This document shows positions 52,789 through 63,411 of a DNA stretch of 63,411 nt, piece by piece. The stretch is taken from assembly GCF_000003815.2 (NCBI RefSeq), contig NC_049980.1:6917812-6981222 (forward strand). The letters are read 5' to 3'. Source of the stretch: Branchiostoma floridae (lineage: Eukaryota > Chordata > Leptocardii > Amphioxiformes > Branchiostomatidae). The notes beneath the pieces were generated by a model, which ran no database searches, was not told the DNA's origin, and was given only the letters and a program-made list of their open reading frames with translations. The translations under genes were made by a program, and so were the position numbers. How positions within the stretch are numbered: the stretch's first letter is position 1; every line of letters begins with the position of its first letter.

Positions 52789-55700
52789 ATACGTGTGTGC
52801 ATGCATGTGTGTCATCCAATACATATTTTTCGTACGAAAGATAAATACAAAAAGTTCTGTTAGTTATCTAGAATTTCGAAGTGAGCTATATAGAGTACAG
52901 TTCATACAGTCTACGTTGTGCACCCTAACTAGGTTATTTTCTGTGCACATTCATCATTCACCAGTGCATCTAAACGAATTTCTGGGCCTTACTCCTGCTG
53001 TAACCATGAGAGCTGCTCCTAAGACAAGGAGCATGACCAAGTGGTTTGAAATGGTAGACAAAGGGCATCAGGGCGGGACAGCTAAAGTTTAAAGTCATGT
53101 CAAAAGTACATCAATCTGGAACTCCTGGGGCCAACTATCCGCCCAGCATGCCTATTGTATCCAGATGTTTTGTGTCCCGGTTGCTAGGTTACTAATCTCC
53201 AGCTCCTAACTGGAAACCACAGGTTTTTCCTGAGGGGTGATAGGACTTAGAGTAACTTGCCTTGATTTTGGTGGAATAAATGACACATCAACCATGTATA
53301 CAGTCAAAACTATCCAAGAAGATTACTGATAAAATCTGGTCTGAGTGGACATGTACAGGTGGTCAATATAGACAGGATGGAAAAAATTATCCAAGAGACC
53401 TATGAAATTAGTTAAAAGTTATTAGTGGTTAATTTGGCCAGGTGGTCCATCTGTGGAAGTGGTAATGTGTATAGGTTATACTTGAACTGTAATATGTACA
53501 TAATTTTCAATCTATATGTCATTGAACTCTGTAGCTTTATGATTAGTTTGTCATATGTTGAAAACTAGTAACCAATGTCAGTAAGTGACTATTGTTGCAC
53601 AGCAAAGGTGAACTCTAATACTTTTTACAGGTGTCCCAAATTTCTTTCATTTCTTTGTCAGCCCAAGAACTGTACCTACCACTTCAATCATACCATCATG
53701 TCCACAGACGAACAGACACAGTCCCAGACACAAACACTTCCCCAAATTATCGTCAGCATCATCTTCCCCAAGTATAACATCTTCCCTTTAGAAGTATAAC
53801 ATCTTATTACCCAAGTATAACAGTCTGGAATGGTAAAGGTAACTAGAAAGGCAACATTTTTGAAAAAAATGCAGGATGTGGGCGAAGGGAAAAGAAAGCA
53901 AAAATCGCAGGAAAAGAAGCAACAAGAAAGGCAACATTTTCGCGAAAATGCAGCAAAAAGAAAAAAAAATTAAAAAACATTGTCTGTCCACGGATTCGAT
54001 CCCGGAGCGTTGGTTTACCACGCATGAATAATCCCATTGAGCCAGTGCTACAACATGTTCCGAGCGCACGTTTTAACAGGTATACAAATGTATTGCGTTG
54101 CTTGAAAAAACCCGCGAGCTTCCACTGGCTATTTTTCTCGCTTATAATCGAAGGTATTTCACTAAAACTTGGACAGAATACTAGAATATTTTTTGTGGGG
54201 CATTTTTATGTTGTTATTTAGCCGATTAGATGCTCTGAACTTGCTGCATTTTCAACGTTTTCGTGATACTGCGCTGCCGAGTGCCATTTTGTGACCTGTG
54301 CGTTAATAGGTTTACCCCTGACGTATCCACCTGACAGTCAGAATGTTAGCCAATCAAAAAGCTGGAAACGTGGACTGCATGCTACAGGTTCCATTTTTTC
54401 TGAGTTTTGATTGGTCGGGTGGAATATCTGTAGAGAATACTAAATGTGTGGCTTCGCCCACATAATTATGATGATGATGATAGTTGACTTTCTTCCATAT
54501 CCATGACCATGAATTCTTACAACCAGTAGATGAGAGAGAACTTATTTGATTTTAAGTTGTTGGCTGGTAGTAAAGGGGGGTTTAATATCAAAGGTCACTG
54601 TGGATTTAAAACACTGGAAATTTTTCCTGTCTGTCTATCCTAATCAATTGTGTAGGTGGAATAGCAAATGCTGGAACTCATCCATTTAATGATTCCTTCA
54701 GAAAGCCTCAGTCTGAAGGAAGCGCAGAGCTGTTGTACATGTACCTAACAGTTTTGCAGTACTAGTGTAGGGTCAATGCCCGAGTCCTCAGCAGAATTCA
54801 CCTTGTTCCTATAATGGACCCTACTAAGAATGTTGTTGTATATGTTCATTGCTTGTATGTCAAGGAAGGGGTCCCACTATCTAAGCCAGGGCTACACTTC
54901 TCCATACAAGAATCCTATCCAAGCTGCTTCTTGATAAACAGATTCGTCCTAAAAGTGTCAATGTTAATCCTGGACAGAGAAGAGAAACAGGACAGGTGCT
55001 TGCGGAATTCTACACAATCCACTGGTGATGGGTGGGGGGTAGGACATGTATTTTTAACCCTGACTATGGTTCCGAAAGCCTCAGTGCAGCACTTACATGC
55101 ATGTTTATTAGTCTAGATTCATTCTTGCTTTATCCAAGGTTGTTCATGTATGATAGCACTTGCAGGTGATGTCTGGAAAAAAGAGCAACATGTGATAGGG
55201 GCATTGTACAGTAACAGTTCCTTACCATAGGAATAATCTTAACATACTGTACATATCAGTAACATTTATATATAGGTGACTCTGCAATGCCAGTTCATCC
55301 TAATGATGCTGAAGAAGAGTGATGGATGTTACTCAAAATGTCTCAGTGTCTTATCATCCAGTTGTAGAAACTGATTTGTCTCCAAATGTTTTTACCTGGA
55401 TGTGTCATGGAACATCATATGCTTTTGAAAGTATCAGATAGAAGTATTTTGACCCTCTGTATTTATCATTAATCGATTAACGGTACATAGCCCAGGTAGC
55501 CTGAGCTTTATGTGGAATATCAAGAGATGTCATTTACATGAGTTATGAGGAAATGTTACAACGGCCTTTTTGTGCCAAGATAAAACTTTCATTCATTGAA
55601 CAACCTGTGTAGAGAAGATGACCAAACAGGATGATTTATGCAAATAAAGACATAATTTGCATAATCAGTAAAAAAAACTAATATATTACTTGGTATTAGT

Positions 55701-57998
55701 TGATATCATTTGGCAAAGGTAATGAGATGCCAGTACTCTAGTTCAAAATGTTATGTCAAGAGATACTTGGTGTTTACTTACACAGTTACAGGAGAAATAC
55801 TGGCCAATTAGGAGGACCTTTTCTGAAACATAACATCCTGTTTGGAAGGAACACAGCCTAATAAGATTTAGTCTTTAGTCATGCTAATTTGACATGTTCA
55901 AGGACTTGTTAAGGATTGTCAGTTTACCACCATCTGGAAGTAGCTGAATGTTTAGTCTAAAGCTGCTCAAACTTGACTTGGTTTTAAGATTTTTTCCATT
56001 TGTATATTGTTAGTTTGGGTCATTTTATGCATTGTCATTTGTAATCTGATTTTTGTTTTCTTGTTTGTTATTTATGTACAATTGTACATTTAGTACATTT
56101 CTATTTTTTGTTCTAGAAATCTATCAGATATAGTTGGTTATGTGTTATCAAACTGTGGTGGATTTCTGTTCCTCAACAGTACTCAAAGTCTTTCGGGTTA
56201 GATGTACTAATCATGATTATAATTTAGGTATGGAAGATGATTAAATTGAATAGAATGGAAAAGTAAAAAGGATGCATCTACAAATGGTCCACAAGTGTAT
56301 GATATGTTACATATACATGTATCAACAAGAAGACATGAAGTAACCATCACTGAATTGACAAGGTGTTTTCTCACCGTAATAAACTAAATTAAATACACCA
56401 CCTACTCTGGCCAGCAATCACAGGTGTAGAAAAGATGGACAGGTCTTCTGGATTAACAACAGGTGTTTCAGCCCTATTTGTACAATATTCATAAAGATTT
56501 TTCACCCAGGGTCAGTCTGTGGCAGAGAAAGCTAACACAAGGTTGATGTCTGAAAGTTACATCAAAGAATATGGGATAGAGCAGGTGTTTACAAGGTGAG
56601 CAGGTGGTTTGGATTACGGGGCTGGAAAGTGGCCGCTTTTGGTTGGGGGCAAGGAAAATGTCAAGGAATTAGAAAGGACAAGGTCTCCTTCTGGTCCAAT
56701 CTTGGATGTTTGTGCCCTCCTGTTGAGTGATATCCTTCCCTTGGGCAAGTTCATTGTCACCGAGGATCATGACTCAAGGCTATAGATAGTCTTGGTCTCC
56801 AGGGATAGCCACAACAATGTTGTGTATTCACAGGTACAATAGTGCTTCAGTCTTACAATCAAGCCTTAGGGTGCATTTTGGAGAAAGAGACAGTTCGTCT
56901 GATTAAATCAGGCTTCTATACAGCCAGCCCAACATTGCGGGGAGGGGCCAGTTACAGCCCGGACAACAGAGTTTGTGTTACGCAGACTAACAGATAGCCA
57001 TTCTTATGAAAAGAAACAGATAAAAATAACTTCAGGCTGGCCGTTCTGACAAGAGTACATGCATGTTATTAACAGTCTAGAACCCTTACAGCACAGAAAT
57101 CAATCAGCCAATGAGTCTGCGAGCCCTAAATGACACAGTAGTATGCTGTTTTCTAGCCAATAACTTAGAATTAAGTGCAATAGTAATGCCATGTATATAC
57201 TAGACAGTAACAACATCAGTGCAATATATGCAAAGGTATAAGTGCAATACAATACAATGTAGATGTAAGAATCAAAGTCAGATGTACATAATTTTTACCT
57301 TGTAGTTGTACCCTCCAGATTTTACGGATATATAATCAAGTATTGCATACTACTAAAGGGTTGTCTAGGTGTTTTTAAAGACATTCATCTTGTACGTTGA
57401 ATTGTTGCATATTTAGGAATAAAGATGATATCACCACCATCTCATTTTCTCTTGACTATTTCGTTGGTTTTTTGGGGGGTAATTTTTAGGGATCGCCAAA
57501 CCCAGTTTGATATGATAGGGTTAAATTCTATGTGAAAAATCATAAAATTTGGCCAAAGCTGGTCAATTGTGTAACAGAGGCTTTAAGACTAAGAGTCATG
57601 GATCTGGAATACCAATACATGTACTTGTGTTTCTGGCTGGACCAGCTCCAAAACGTACAGGTTAGGGATCATTGTGGAGGAATGGTGCATAGCCATTTTG
57701 CAAAAGGTCAGCACATGATCCAAACTTAACCTTGACTCCTGGCTGTGTTGTTATTAGGTAGAAGTTAAGTTAATCTCATGTTTGGATGCTTTCCAGCCCT
57801 GGCAGCACTAGCTGTAGTAATGTATTACAGTACGACTCACCAGGCAAAGAGTCAACAAAGAACAATACATTATTCTTGAGTCTACCAGTTAGTATGAAGT
57901 TTTATCTCGCACAGAATGGCAATTAAAGCTTTTGCGGAGATAGCAAAACATGTTCTTGTTTTACAAGTAAATGTCACATGTACAGTAGATAGTTGATC
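52789..57998 (+). other. intron 1, no gene recognised
   Basis: A TACAGTCAAAACTATCC end is at 53301. An (ATG)n microsatellite is near 54466. The block 56930-56990 is inverted relative to 47205-47260. No exon was seen. Confidence 0.4.
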
Positions 57999-58107
57999 TA
58001 ATCTCCAAGCAGATCTACCAGTGGCATACATGTAAGGAGTTTAGCTGGCCAAAAGAACACACCTAGGCCAGCTAAACTGTCCCATCGGTAGATCTGCCTG
58101 GAGATTA
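57999..58107. mobile_element. 109-bp hairpin element (TAATCTCCAAGCAGATC ends)
   Basis: TAATCTCCAAGCAGATCTACC pairs with GGTAGATCTGCCTGGAGATTA, and an inner pair GTTTAGCTGGCC / GGCCAGCTAAAC extends the fold. The 8-bp flanks AGTTGATC and AGTTGGTC match at seven of eight positions, suggesting an 8-bp target duplication. Confidence 0.65.
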
Positions 58108-58728
58108 AGTTGGTCTTTTGTTTATCTATACCAACTGGCAACTTCCTAATAATATTATCAGATTTCATGCATGCATTCTTGCACTACATGTTTGGTATAT
58201 TGAGTACCAGCTCTCTGCTAACAGTAAGGACAACTTTGTCTGTTTTAGCCTAGGAGTAGGAATGCTTACACTAATATCAGTTAGTAACTATGGTATAAAA
58301 ATATATACTCCTAGGGCTATGCGGAAGAAAACAAGTACATGTACATATGTACATGTACATCTTGAGTTCTACAGTTTTAACTTACATGCACTATTTCCAA
58401 CCATCTCTACATGCACCATTTCCAACAATCTCACATTGGATTCTGGTGCTTAGTTGAAGGTCACAGGATGTCTGTTCAGGGCCATTGTTTGACAGCTTAC
58501 TGTCTTATATGATGTCATGCCCAGTCCTGGTGCCAGATGTTGTCTAGATTGTTTGGAGAGTAAAGCAGCAACAAGTCAAGGTGTCCTGGAGGTTGGCCAG
58601 AAATGAAAGCAGAAACATGCAGACAGGGTCACCCACTCCGTGTTGGTAGGAAACACCCCCTGGTAAGCACGTCTTCTCTGTGCCAACAACTGGGTTGTTC
58701 AACTTGTTGTCATCAACGGTATTTTTTT

Positions 58729-59222
58729 TACCTTCGCCAAGAAGGTTATGTTTTTGGTAGCATTTGTATGTTTGTGGCTTGTATGTGCTTTCCTTGGAAC
58801 TGCAGAGGGGGCATTTCAGTTGCAGACTTTGAAACACAAGAATATTAAAACAAGAAATTTTGCTGCAGTACCATTAAGTACTGTAAATGCAGAAATGTTC
58901 GCGGTGAATTAATGTTTGCGGTTTTTGCGGCGAACACTTCACCGCGAACATAAAACTGCCGAACATTTTTCTATTATGGTATTAGACTACGGTCTATGGT
59001 GTTACCGCGAAATTAAATCCACATGGAATAGTCATTTTTCCGCTACCGCGAAATTAAATCCCCGCGAACTTAAATGCATTTACAGTAGCTAGGGGGTCCG
59101 AAGTCTCATGAAGACCTCTGACATACCAAATATCAAGATAATCCACCCAGACATTCAGAGTTACCACACACACAGATACACAAACACAGGCACCCCAAAA
59201 CATAACCTTCTTGGCAAAGGTA
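58729..59222. mobile_element. MITE with TACCTTCGCCAAGAAGG ends, interrupted
   Basis: TACCTTCGCCAAGAAGGTTA at the left and AACCTTCTTGGCAAAGGTA at the right are inverted ends. The element is split by the CGCGAA MITE at 58879-59086, so its own length is about 286 bp. Confidence 0.75.
58879..59086. mobile_element. CGCGAA-rich MITE, copy 4, nested
   Basis: TACTGTAAATGC at the left and GCATTTACAGTA at the right. The interior matches 8521-8722 closely. It sits inside the older TACCTTCGCCAAG element, giving a relative order of insertion. Confidence 0.8.
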
Positions 59223-59509
59223 ATGACAAGAGTGAGTTCAACAGCCTGATTGTCCTTACAGGTACATACATAGGAAGATGGATCAAGCTAAGTGTTGGAT
59301 CTTGGCACGGTGATAAGATACATGTATGGGTGACCACTTGAAGCGAAGGAGTTGCTTGCTCCTTGCCATCCCTGTCTCTACTAGGACAAGAAGACATTTG
59401 TTTGGAACTTTTAGATAAAGTTTGAAATGTAAGGACATTAGGGCTACTTGTACATGTATGACCAACTGAGGGGGGGGGGGCTGGAAATAACATCTGTGCC
59501 AAAAACACA

Positions 59510-59797
59510 ACCGGTGCAATGGCCTAGTGGTTAGAGTGTTCGCCTTGCATTCGGTAGGTCGTGAGTTCGAACCCCGGCCGGGTCATACCAAAGACTTTAA
59601 AAATGGTACATGCTGCTTTCTCTGCTTAGCACTCAGCACTAAAGAGAAAGAGTATGGAAGTTAAACACACATCACTACCAGCGGACCAGCCCCCTGCTGT
59701 AGTGGCTTGCACATGTGTGGCCCAAGGGCTACTCGAAATGGAGATGGGCGCCACCCCAAAAGCATCTGCACAGATGTAAGGGTAACTTTAACTTTAA
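59510..59797 (+). mobile_element. tRNA-derived SINE, copy 2 (near full length)
   Basis: The head ACCGGTGCAATGGCCTAGTG and GAGTTCGAACCCCGGC give good A and B boxes, with an anticodon-like loop reading TGC. A body of about 200 bp follows and ends in a (TTTAAC)n-like tail at about 59781-59797. It is better preserved than the copy at 51766. Confidence 0.78.
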
Positions 59798-59816
59798 CAA
59801 AAAGGATCAAGAGGGA

Positions 59817-60759
59817 NNNNNNNNNNNNNNNNNNNNNNNNNNNNNNNNNNNNNNNNNNNNNNNNNNNNNNNNNNNNNNNNNNNNNNNNNNNNNNNNNNNN
59901 NNNNNNNNNNNNNNNNNNNNNNNNNNNNNNNNNNNNNNNNNNNNNNNNNNNNNNNNNNNNNNNNNNNNNNNNNNNNNNNNNNNNNNNNNNNNNNNNNNNN
60001 NNNNNNNNNNNNNNNNNNNNNNNNNNNNNNNNNNNNNNNNNNNNNNNNNNNNNNNNNNNNNNNNNNNNNNNNNNNNNNNNNNNNNNNNNNNNNNNNNNNN
60101 NNNNNNNNNNNNNNNNNNNNNNNNNNNNNNNNNNNNNNNNNNNNNNNNNNNNNNNNNNNNNNNNNNNNNNNNNNNNNNNNNNNNNNNNNNNNNNNNNNNN
60201 NNNNNNNNNNNNNNNNNNNNNNNNNNNNNNNNNNNNNNNNNNNNNNNNNNNNNNNNNNNNNNNNNNNNNNNNNNNNNNNNNNNNNNNNNNNNNNNNNNNN
60301 NNNNNNNNNNNNNNNNNNNNNNNNNNNNNNNNNNNNNNNNNNNNNNNNNNNNNNNNNNNNNNNNNNNNNNNNNNNNNNNNNNNNNNNNNNNNNNNNNNNN
60401 NNNNNNNNNNNNNNNNNNNNNNNNNNNNNNNNNNNNNNNNNNNNNNNNNNNNNNNNNNNNNNNNNNNNNNNNNNNNNNNNNNNNNNNNNNNNNNNNNNNN
60501 NNNNNNNNNNNNNNNNNNNNNNNNNNNNNNNNNNNNNNNNNNNNNNNNNNNNNNNNNNNNNNNNNNNNNNNNNNNNNNNNNNNNNNNNNNNNNNNNNNNN
60601 NNNNNNNNNNNNNNNNNNNNNNNNNNNNNNNNNNNNNNNNNNNNNNNNNNNNNNNNNNNNNNNNNNNNNNNNNNNNNNNNNNNNNNNNNNNNNNNNNNNN
60701 NNNNNNNNNNNNNNNNNNNNNNNNNNNNNNNNNNNNNNNNNNNNNNNNNNNNNNNNNNN
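59817..60759. other. assembly gap (run of N)
   Basis: 943 unknown bases. Any translated frame across it is meaningless. Left edge in a SINE flank, right edge inside a Penelope-like coding fragment. Confidence 0.99.
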
Positions 60760-61010
60760 TTTAGTGGACGACTAGTCTCACCAAGGTATGTGTTGTTACA
60801 GTTGGGTTCCTCGCATTTGAGTCTGTAGATTACATTGGCCTTAGTACCTTTCTGTGGTTTGTCTTTTGGATGTACCAGTTTGTGTCGGAGGTTTGAGTGA
60901 GGTTTGAAGTTAGTGGCGATGTTGAAGTTTTGGAAGATCCGTCTGAGTTTTTCCGAAACTCCTTGGACATAGGGGATGGTAATGTTGGCTTTCTTTCTGT
61001 CGGTCTGGAA
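60760..61010 (-). pseudogene. Penelope-like retroelement fragment (RT C-terminal linker and start of GIY-YIG endonuclease)
   Basis: Reading the minus strand without a Met gives an open frame of about 83 codons: TIPYVQGVSEKLRRIF, then NFKPHSNLRHKLVHPKDK, a CxxxxxC pair, and VIYRL...TYLGETSR. That order (PYVxGxSEKLxRIF, KPxxxLRxxLxxPKDK, then a GIY-YIG start with xYxGET) is typical of Penelope-like elements between the reverse transcriptase and the GIY-YIG nuclease. The catalytic part of the nuclease would lie in the gap. The upstream part is cut at 61011 by a MITE. Whether the gap hides an intact end is unknown. Confidence 0.7.
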
Positions 61011-61269
61011 TAGGGGTGGGTATCGGAAAATTAACAGATAATATGATCAGCATTTACACGTTTTGGGTCTTACCAAGTTTTGCAGTCAATCGTACAGAGT
61101 CATTTAGCCGTTTAGGCTTGTAGGATTTTAAAACGCCAATGGGAGTGAAATACTCCATCAAACACGTTTCTTTGTAGTGAAATGGACCATTGTTTTGAGT
61201 ATAGTGCATTCACAAGTTTCCACCTGAACCGAACTAGACCTGAATTTTCTGTACCAGTACCCACCCCTA
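61011..61269. mobile_element. MITE with TAGGGGTGGGTA ends
   Basis: TAGGGGTGGGTATCGG at the left and TACCCACCCCTA at the right are inverted. It lies at the point where the Penelope-like frame stops, so it probably inserted into that element. Confidence 0.6.
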
Positions 61270-62104
61270 TAGACAGGAAGTACCGTATTGCAGGATACAC
61301 AGGGCACTTGTGTTGTAGTTGCATCCATCTTGACACATTTTGTTTCTCTTAAGTCTGATCCTTTGGCTATGGTTTACTCAATAAGATTGGAAACTTTGCT
61401 GGGGTATCATATGACTCATATATTGTTATGAGTACTTAAAGAGTTTGTACAACCGTAAACTTCTTCTTCACATGGTGGAAAAAACTGTTGCTGTCCCAAT
61501 ATAACCAGTCCCTACTATACATTAGCAAGATTAAAAGTAGACCTAAGTCCAGATGCTCATGATGATGGTAAACATGCCAACTTCTACTCAGAAAACACAG
61601 GTGTTCTTTGTCTAACTGCTGTTCTTAAGTATTAAACTACACATGTACATGACTTGTGCATACTGTATTTCTCTCATCTGGTGTGAGACAGGCGCAGGGG
61701 ACTAGATGTACAACAGTGCTTCTACGAAAGGTCTGCAATTGTTCTTGTGCTGTATTGAGAGAATGTTACCTGTCCTGCAACACCCCCCCCCCCCCATGTT
61801 CTTTTATTCCATGAAGTCCCAAAGGTGTACTCTATAAAGCGGGTGTCCCTGTGTATGAGCAAGGACGTACATTGTATAATGCCCTTGGTCTGAGGGGGTA
61901 TCAAACCTGTACATGTGAAAGAACCAAGCACACTTATCGAGAAGAGCAGGGAAGACCCAGTGGGCTATAAAGGCAAGCTATAAAGAAGCCCCATTGTACT
62001 ATTAGCTAATGAAAAAGCATTGTGCTTAGAGTTTAACTGAAGAGGAAAAAAACTTTTTCCTATTAAATTAGGATGATAAGAAGGCAGACAGTGTAGGGAA
62101 TGAA
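61270..62104 (+). other. intron 1, no gene recognised
   Basis: A 14-base poly-C tract is near 61783. The part next to the MITE may be more of the Penelope-like element, but I could not align it. Confidence 0.4.
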
Positions 62105-62326
62105 ACACTGTTAATGCAGAAACTTTCGCGGTGGTTTGATGTTCGCGTTTTTTGCGGTGACTACTTCACCGCAAACTTAAAACCACCGCAAACATTTTTC
62201 CAATTTTTCCATGGCAGTAAGAGACTACAGTGTGTGGTGCTACCACGAACTTAAAACCACAGCGAAAAGTCCTTTTTACCGCTACCGCGAAATAAAATCC
62301 CCGCAAACTTAAATGCATTTACAGTA
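62105..62326. mobile_element. CGCGAA-rich MITE, copy 5, with long flanking direct repeats
   Basis: The right end GCATTTACAGTA is intact; the left end is altered (ACTGTTAATGC). AAGGCAGACAGTGTAGGGA occurs just left (62081-62099) and just right (62331-62349) of it. Confidence 0.7.
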
Positions 62327-62995
62327 GATGAAGGCAGACAGTGTAGGGACCTGCCACCAGACAGACCATAGATCTCTGCCACCCCCTGCTAGGGCATGGT
62401 TGGACAAGTGATAAGATTGAGGAAATTGGCAGGGGGCTGTCTCTTTGGGAATGTACTAGATAGAACCTGTGATCAATCAGGTTTCTGAAGACAAATAAAG
62501 ACAAGTGCAGTAAGATTTGCAAGCAGGGCTGTCTCCAGGACCCATCCCTCCATCCTGGGATGGAAATTTGCTTGTTGGGACTGTAAAAAAAATGTCATCC
62601 CATCTGTCCCAAAAATCTGAGCTTCAGCACATAAAATTGATGATGATGTGTTGTCATAACGACAGATTTTACAAGGGAAATCAACAACATTGGCCCCTAA
62701 ACAATGAGAGGGACAGAAACAAATTTACAGCTGAAAATAGCCCTGTTTGCAAGACTATTCATGTTTTAAATTTTTTGTCGCCTATGTTCTTTGCTTGGTC
62801 TGCACAGCTGGTAAGACTGCCTACATGTACATGTAGGTATGTATTAAACACACAAGTTCTGTACAGCAGGTACAAGTTGGGTAAGATCAGACTGCAAGAT
62901 TTGATCCACTCACACCAGGTAGGACTTTACAGATGAAGGACTAAGAGATTGTAACACTCTTTTCTGTTGAAATAAGAGTGTGATGTGCTCTTTAA
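62327..62995 (+). other. intron 1, no gene recognised
   Basis: Nothing supportable. Confidence 0.35.
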
Positions 62996-63411
62996 TGTGC
63001 CCGAGATGTGTCTCTCCTCCGCCATAAGACCTGACGATATTTATCGGGGGGGGAGGGCCAATGAAAAATTTTTTGAGCCGAGGGGGGGGCCATTGAAAAA
63101 TTTTTTGAGCCGAGGGGGGGGCCATTGAAAAAAAATTGCCTGAGGGGCCTTGATAAATACTACCAAAATGTGCCCCTGAAATGCAGGAAATGAAGTTTCA
63201 GATGGTCAAGATTTCAATTTTTCTCTGGACGTCCCTTGCGACGGCTTGCGCCTCTGGCGCACACAACACTTCGGCGCTCGTCGCCATCAAAAGTCTCTTC
63301 CTCTGACAGAAAATTGTCATTACATTTAGCATAGTCTACCAGCGAAGTTTATCCCTCAAAATGCAGAAAATCGTGTCTCAGAGGGTCCAAACTTCATCAT
63401 TTGAATGACAT
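62996..63411. mobile_element. hAT-like dispersed repeat, cut by window end
   Basis: GGGGCCATTGAAAAATTTTT-type units repeat in tandem at about 63050-63130. Blocks such as GAAATGAAGTTTCAG, GCGACGGCTTGCGCCTC and TAGCATAGTCTACCAGC follow, in the same order as 30908-31200. It is the same family and orientation as the element at 30601. Confidence 0.65.

Noticed and set aside
53788-54069. Phe/Leu-rich minus frames resembling a membrane protein
   Set aside because: Caused by A-rich tracts on the plus strand; no initiation or splice context.
59510-59590. tRNA-Ala gene
   Set aside because: The anticodon-like TGC sits in a head that continues directly into SINE body shared with two other copies.
59707-60828. 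373- and 349-codon frames
   Set aside because: Almost entirely X residues from the N gap.
62910-63125. 71-codon minus frame rich in PPP and FF
   Set aside because: Reads through the tandem GGGGCCATTGAAAAATTTTT units of the terminal repeat.

Overview
This window is animal nuclear DNA, most probably from a cephalochordate (amphioxus, Branchiostoma). Three things point there. It holds two spliced genes with chordate-type proteins. It is packed with short inverted-repeat DNA transposons whose sequences I associate with amphioxus. It also carries a Tx1-type LINE and tRNA-derived SINEs. The species call is an inference. A run of N from 59817 to 60759 marks an assembly gap. There is no bacterial-type operon, CRISPR array or rRNA.

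Layout. 1-5400: 3' part of a Tx1/L1-group LINE, plus strand; ORF1 is cut by the window edge and ORF2 (endonuclease plus reverse transcriptase) is uninterrupted. 7033-10574, minus strand: all coding exons of a TBCEL-like gene (tubulin-folding cofactor E-like, 458 codons in three exons), with a probable untranslated exon at 13050-13136. 13.2-20.5 kb: intergenic space between two divergent genes, holding a CCAAT-box cluster (15.87-16.12 kb) and a 1.1 kb inverted-repeat element with promoter-like content. 20958-21115, plus strand: first coding exon of a peroxidasin-like gene (signal peptide plus LRR N-terminal cap), ending in a good splice donor. 21116-63411: apparently one very large first intron of that gene, filled with transposon remnants. 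They include a Mutator-like fold-back, a hAT-type element with its target duplication, pogo/Tigger-like miniature elements, nested MITEs, SINEs and a Penelope-like fragment beside the gap. I found no further peroxidasin exon.

The most striking feature is in TBCEL intron 2. The last 57 nt of coding exon 2 (exactly 19 codons), the 5' splice site and the start of the intron have been amplified as a tandem array of about 129-bp units between 8728 and 9492. Six additional exon-end/donor copies now follow the real donor, and each would lead into an in-frame stop if retained. I do not know of such a splice-site satellite being described for this gene.

The two host genes are unrelated in function: microtubule/tubulin turnover, and extracellular-matrix collagen IV crosslinking. 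They are arranged head to head about 7.8 kb apart. Most of the remaining ORFs are chance or antisense frames and are not annotated.
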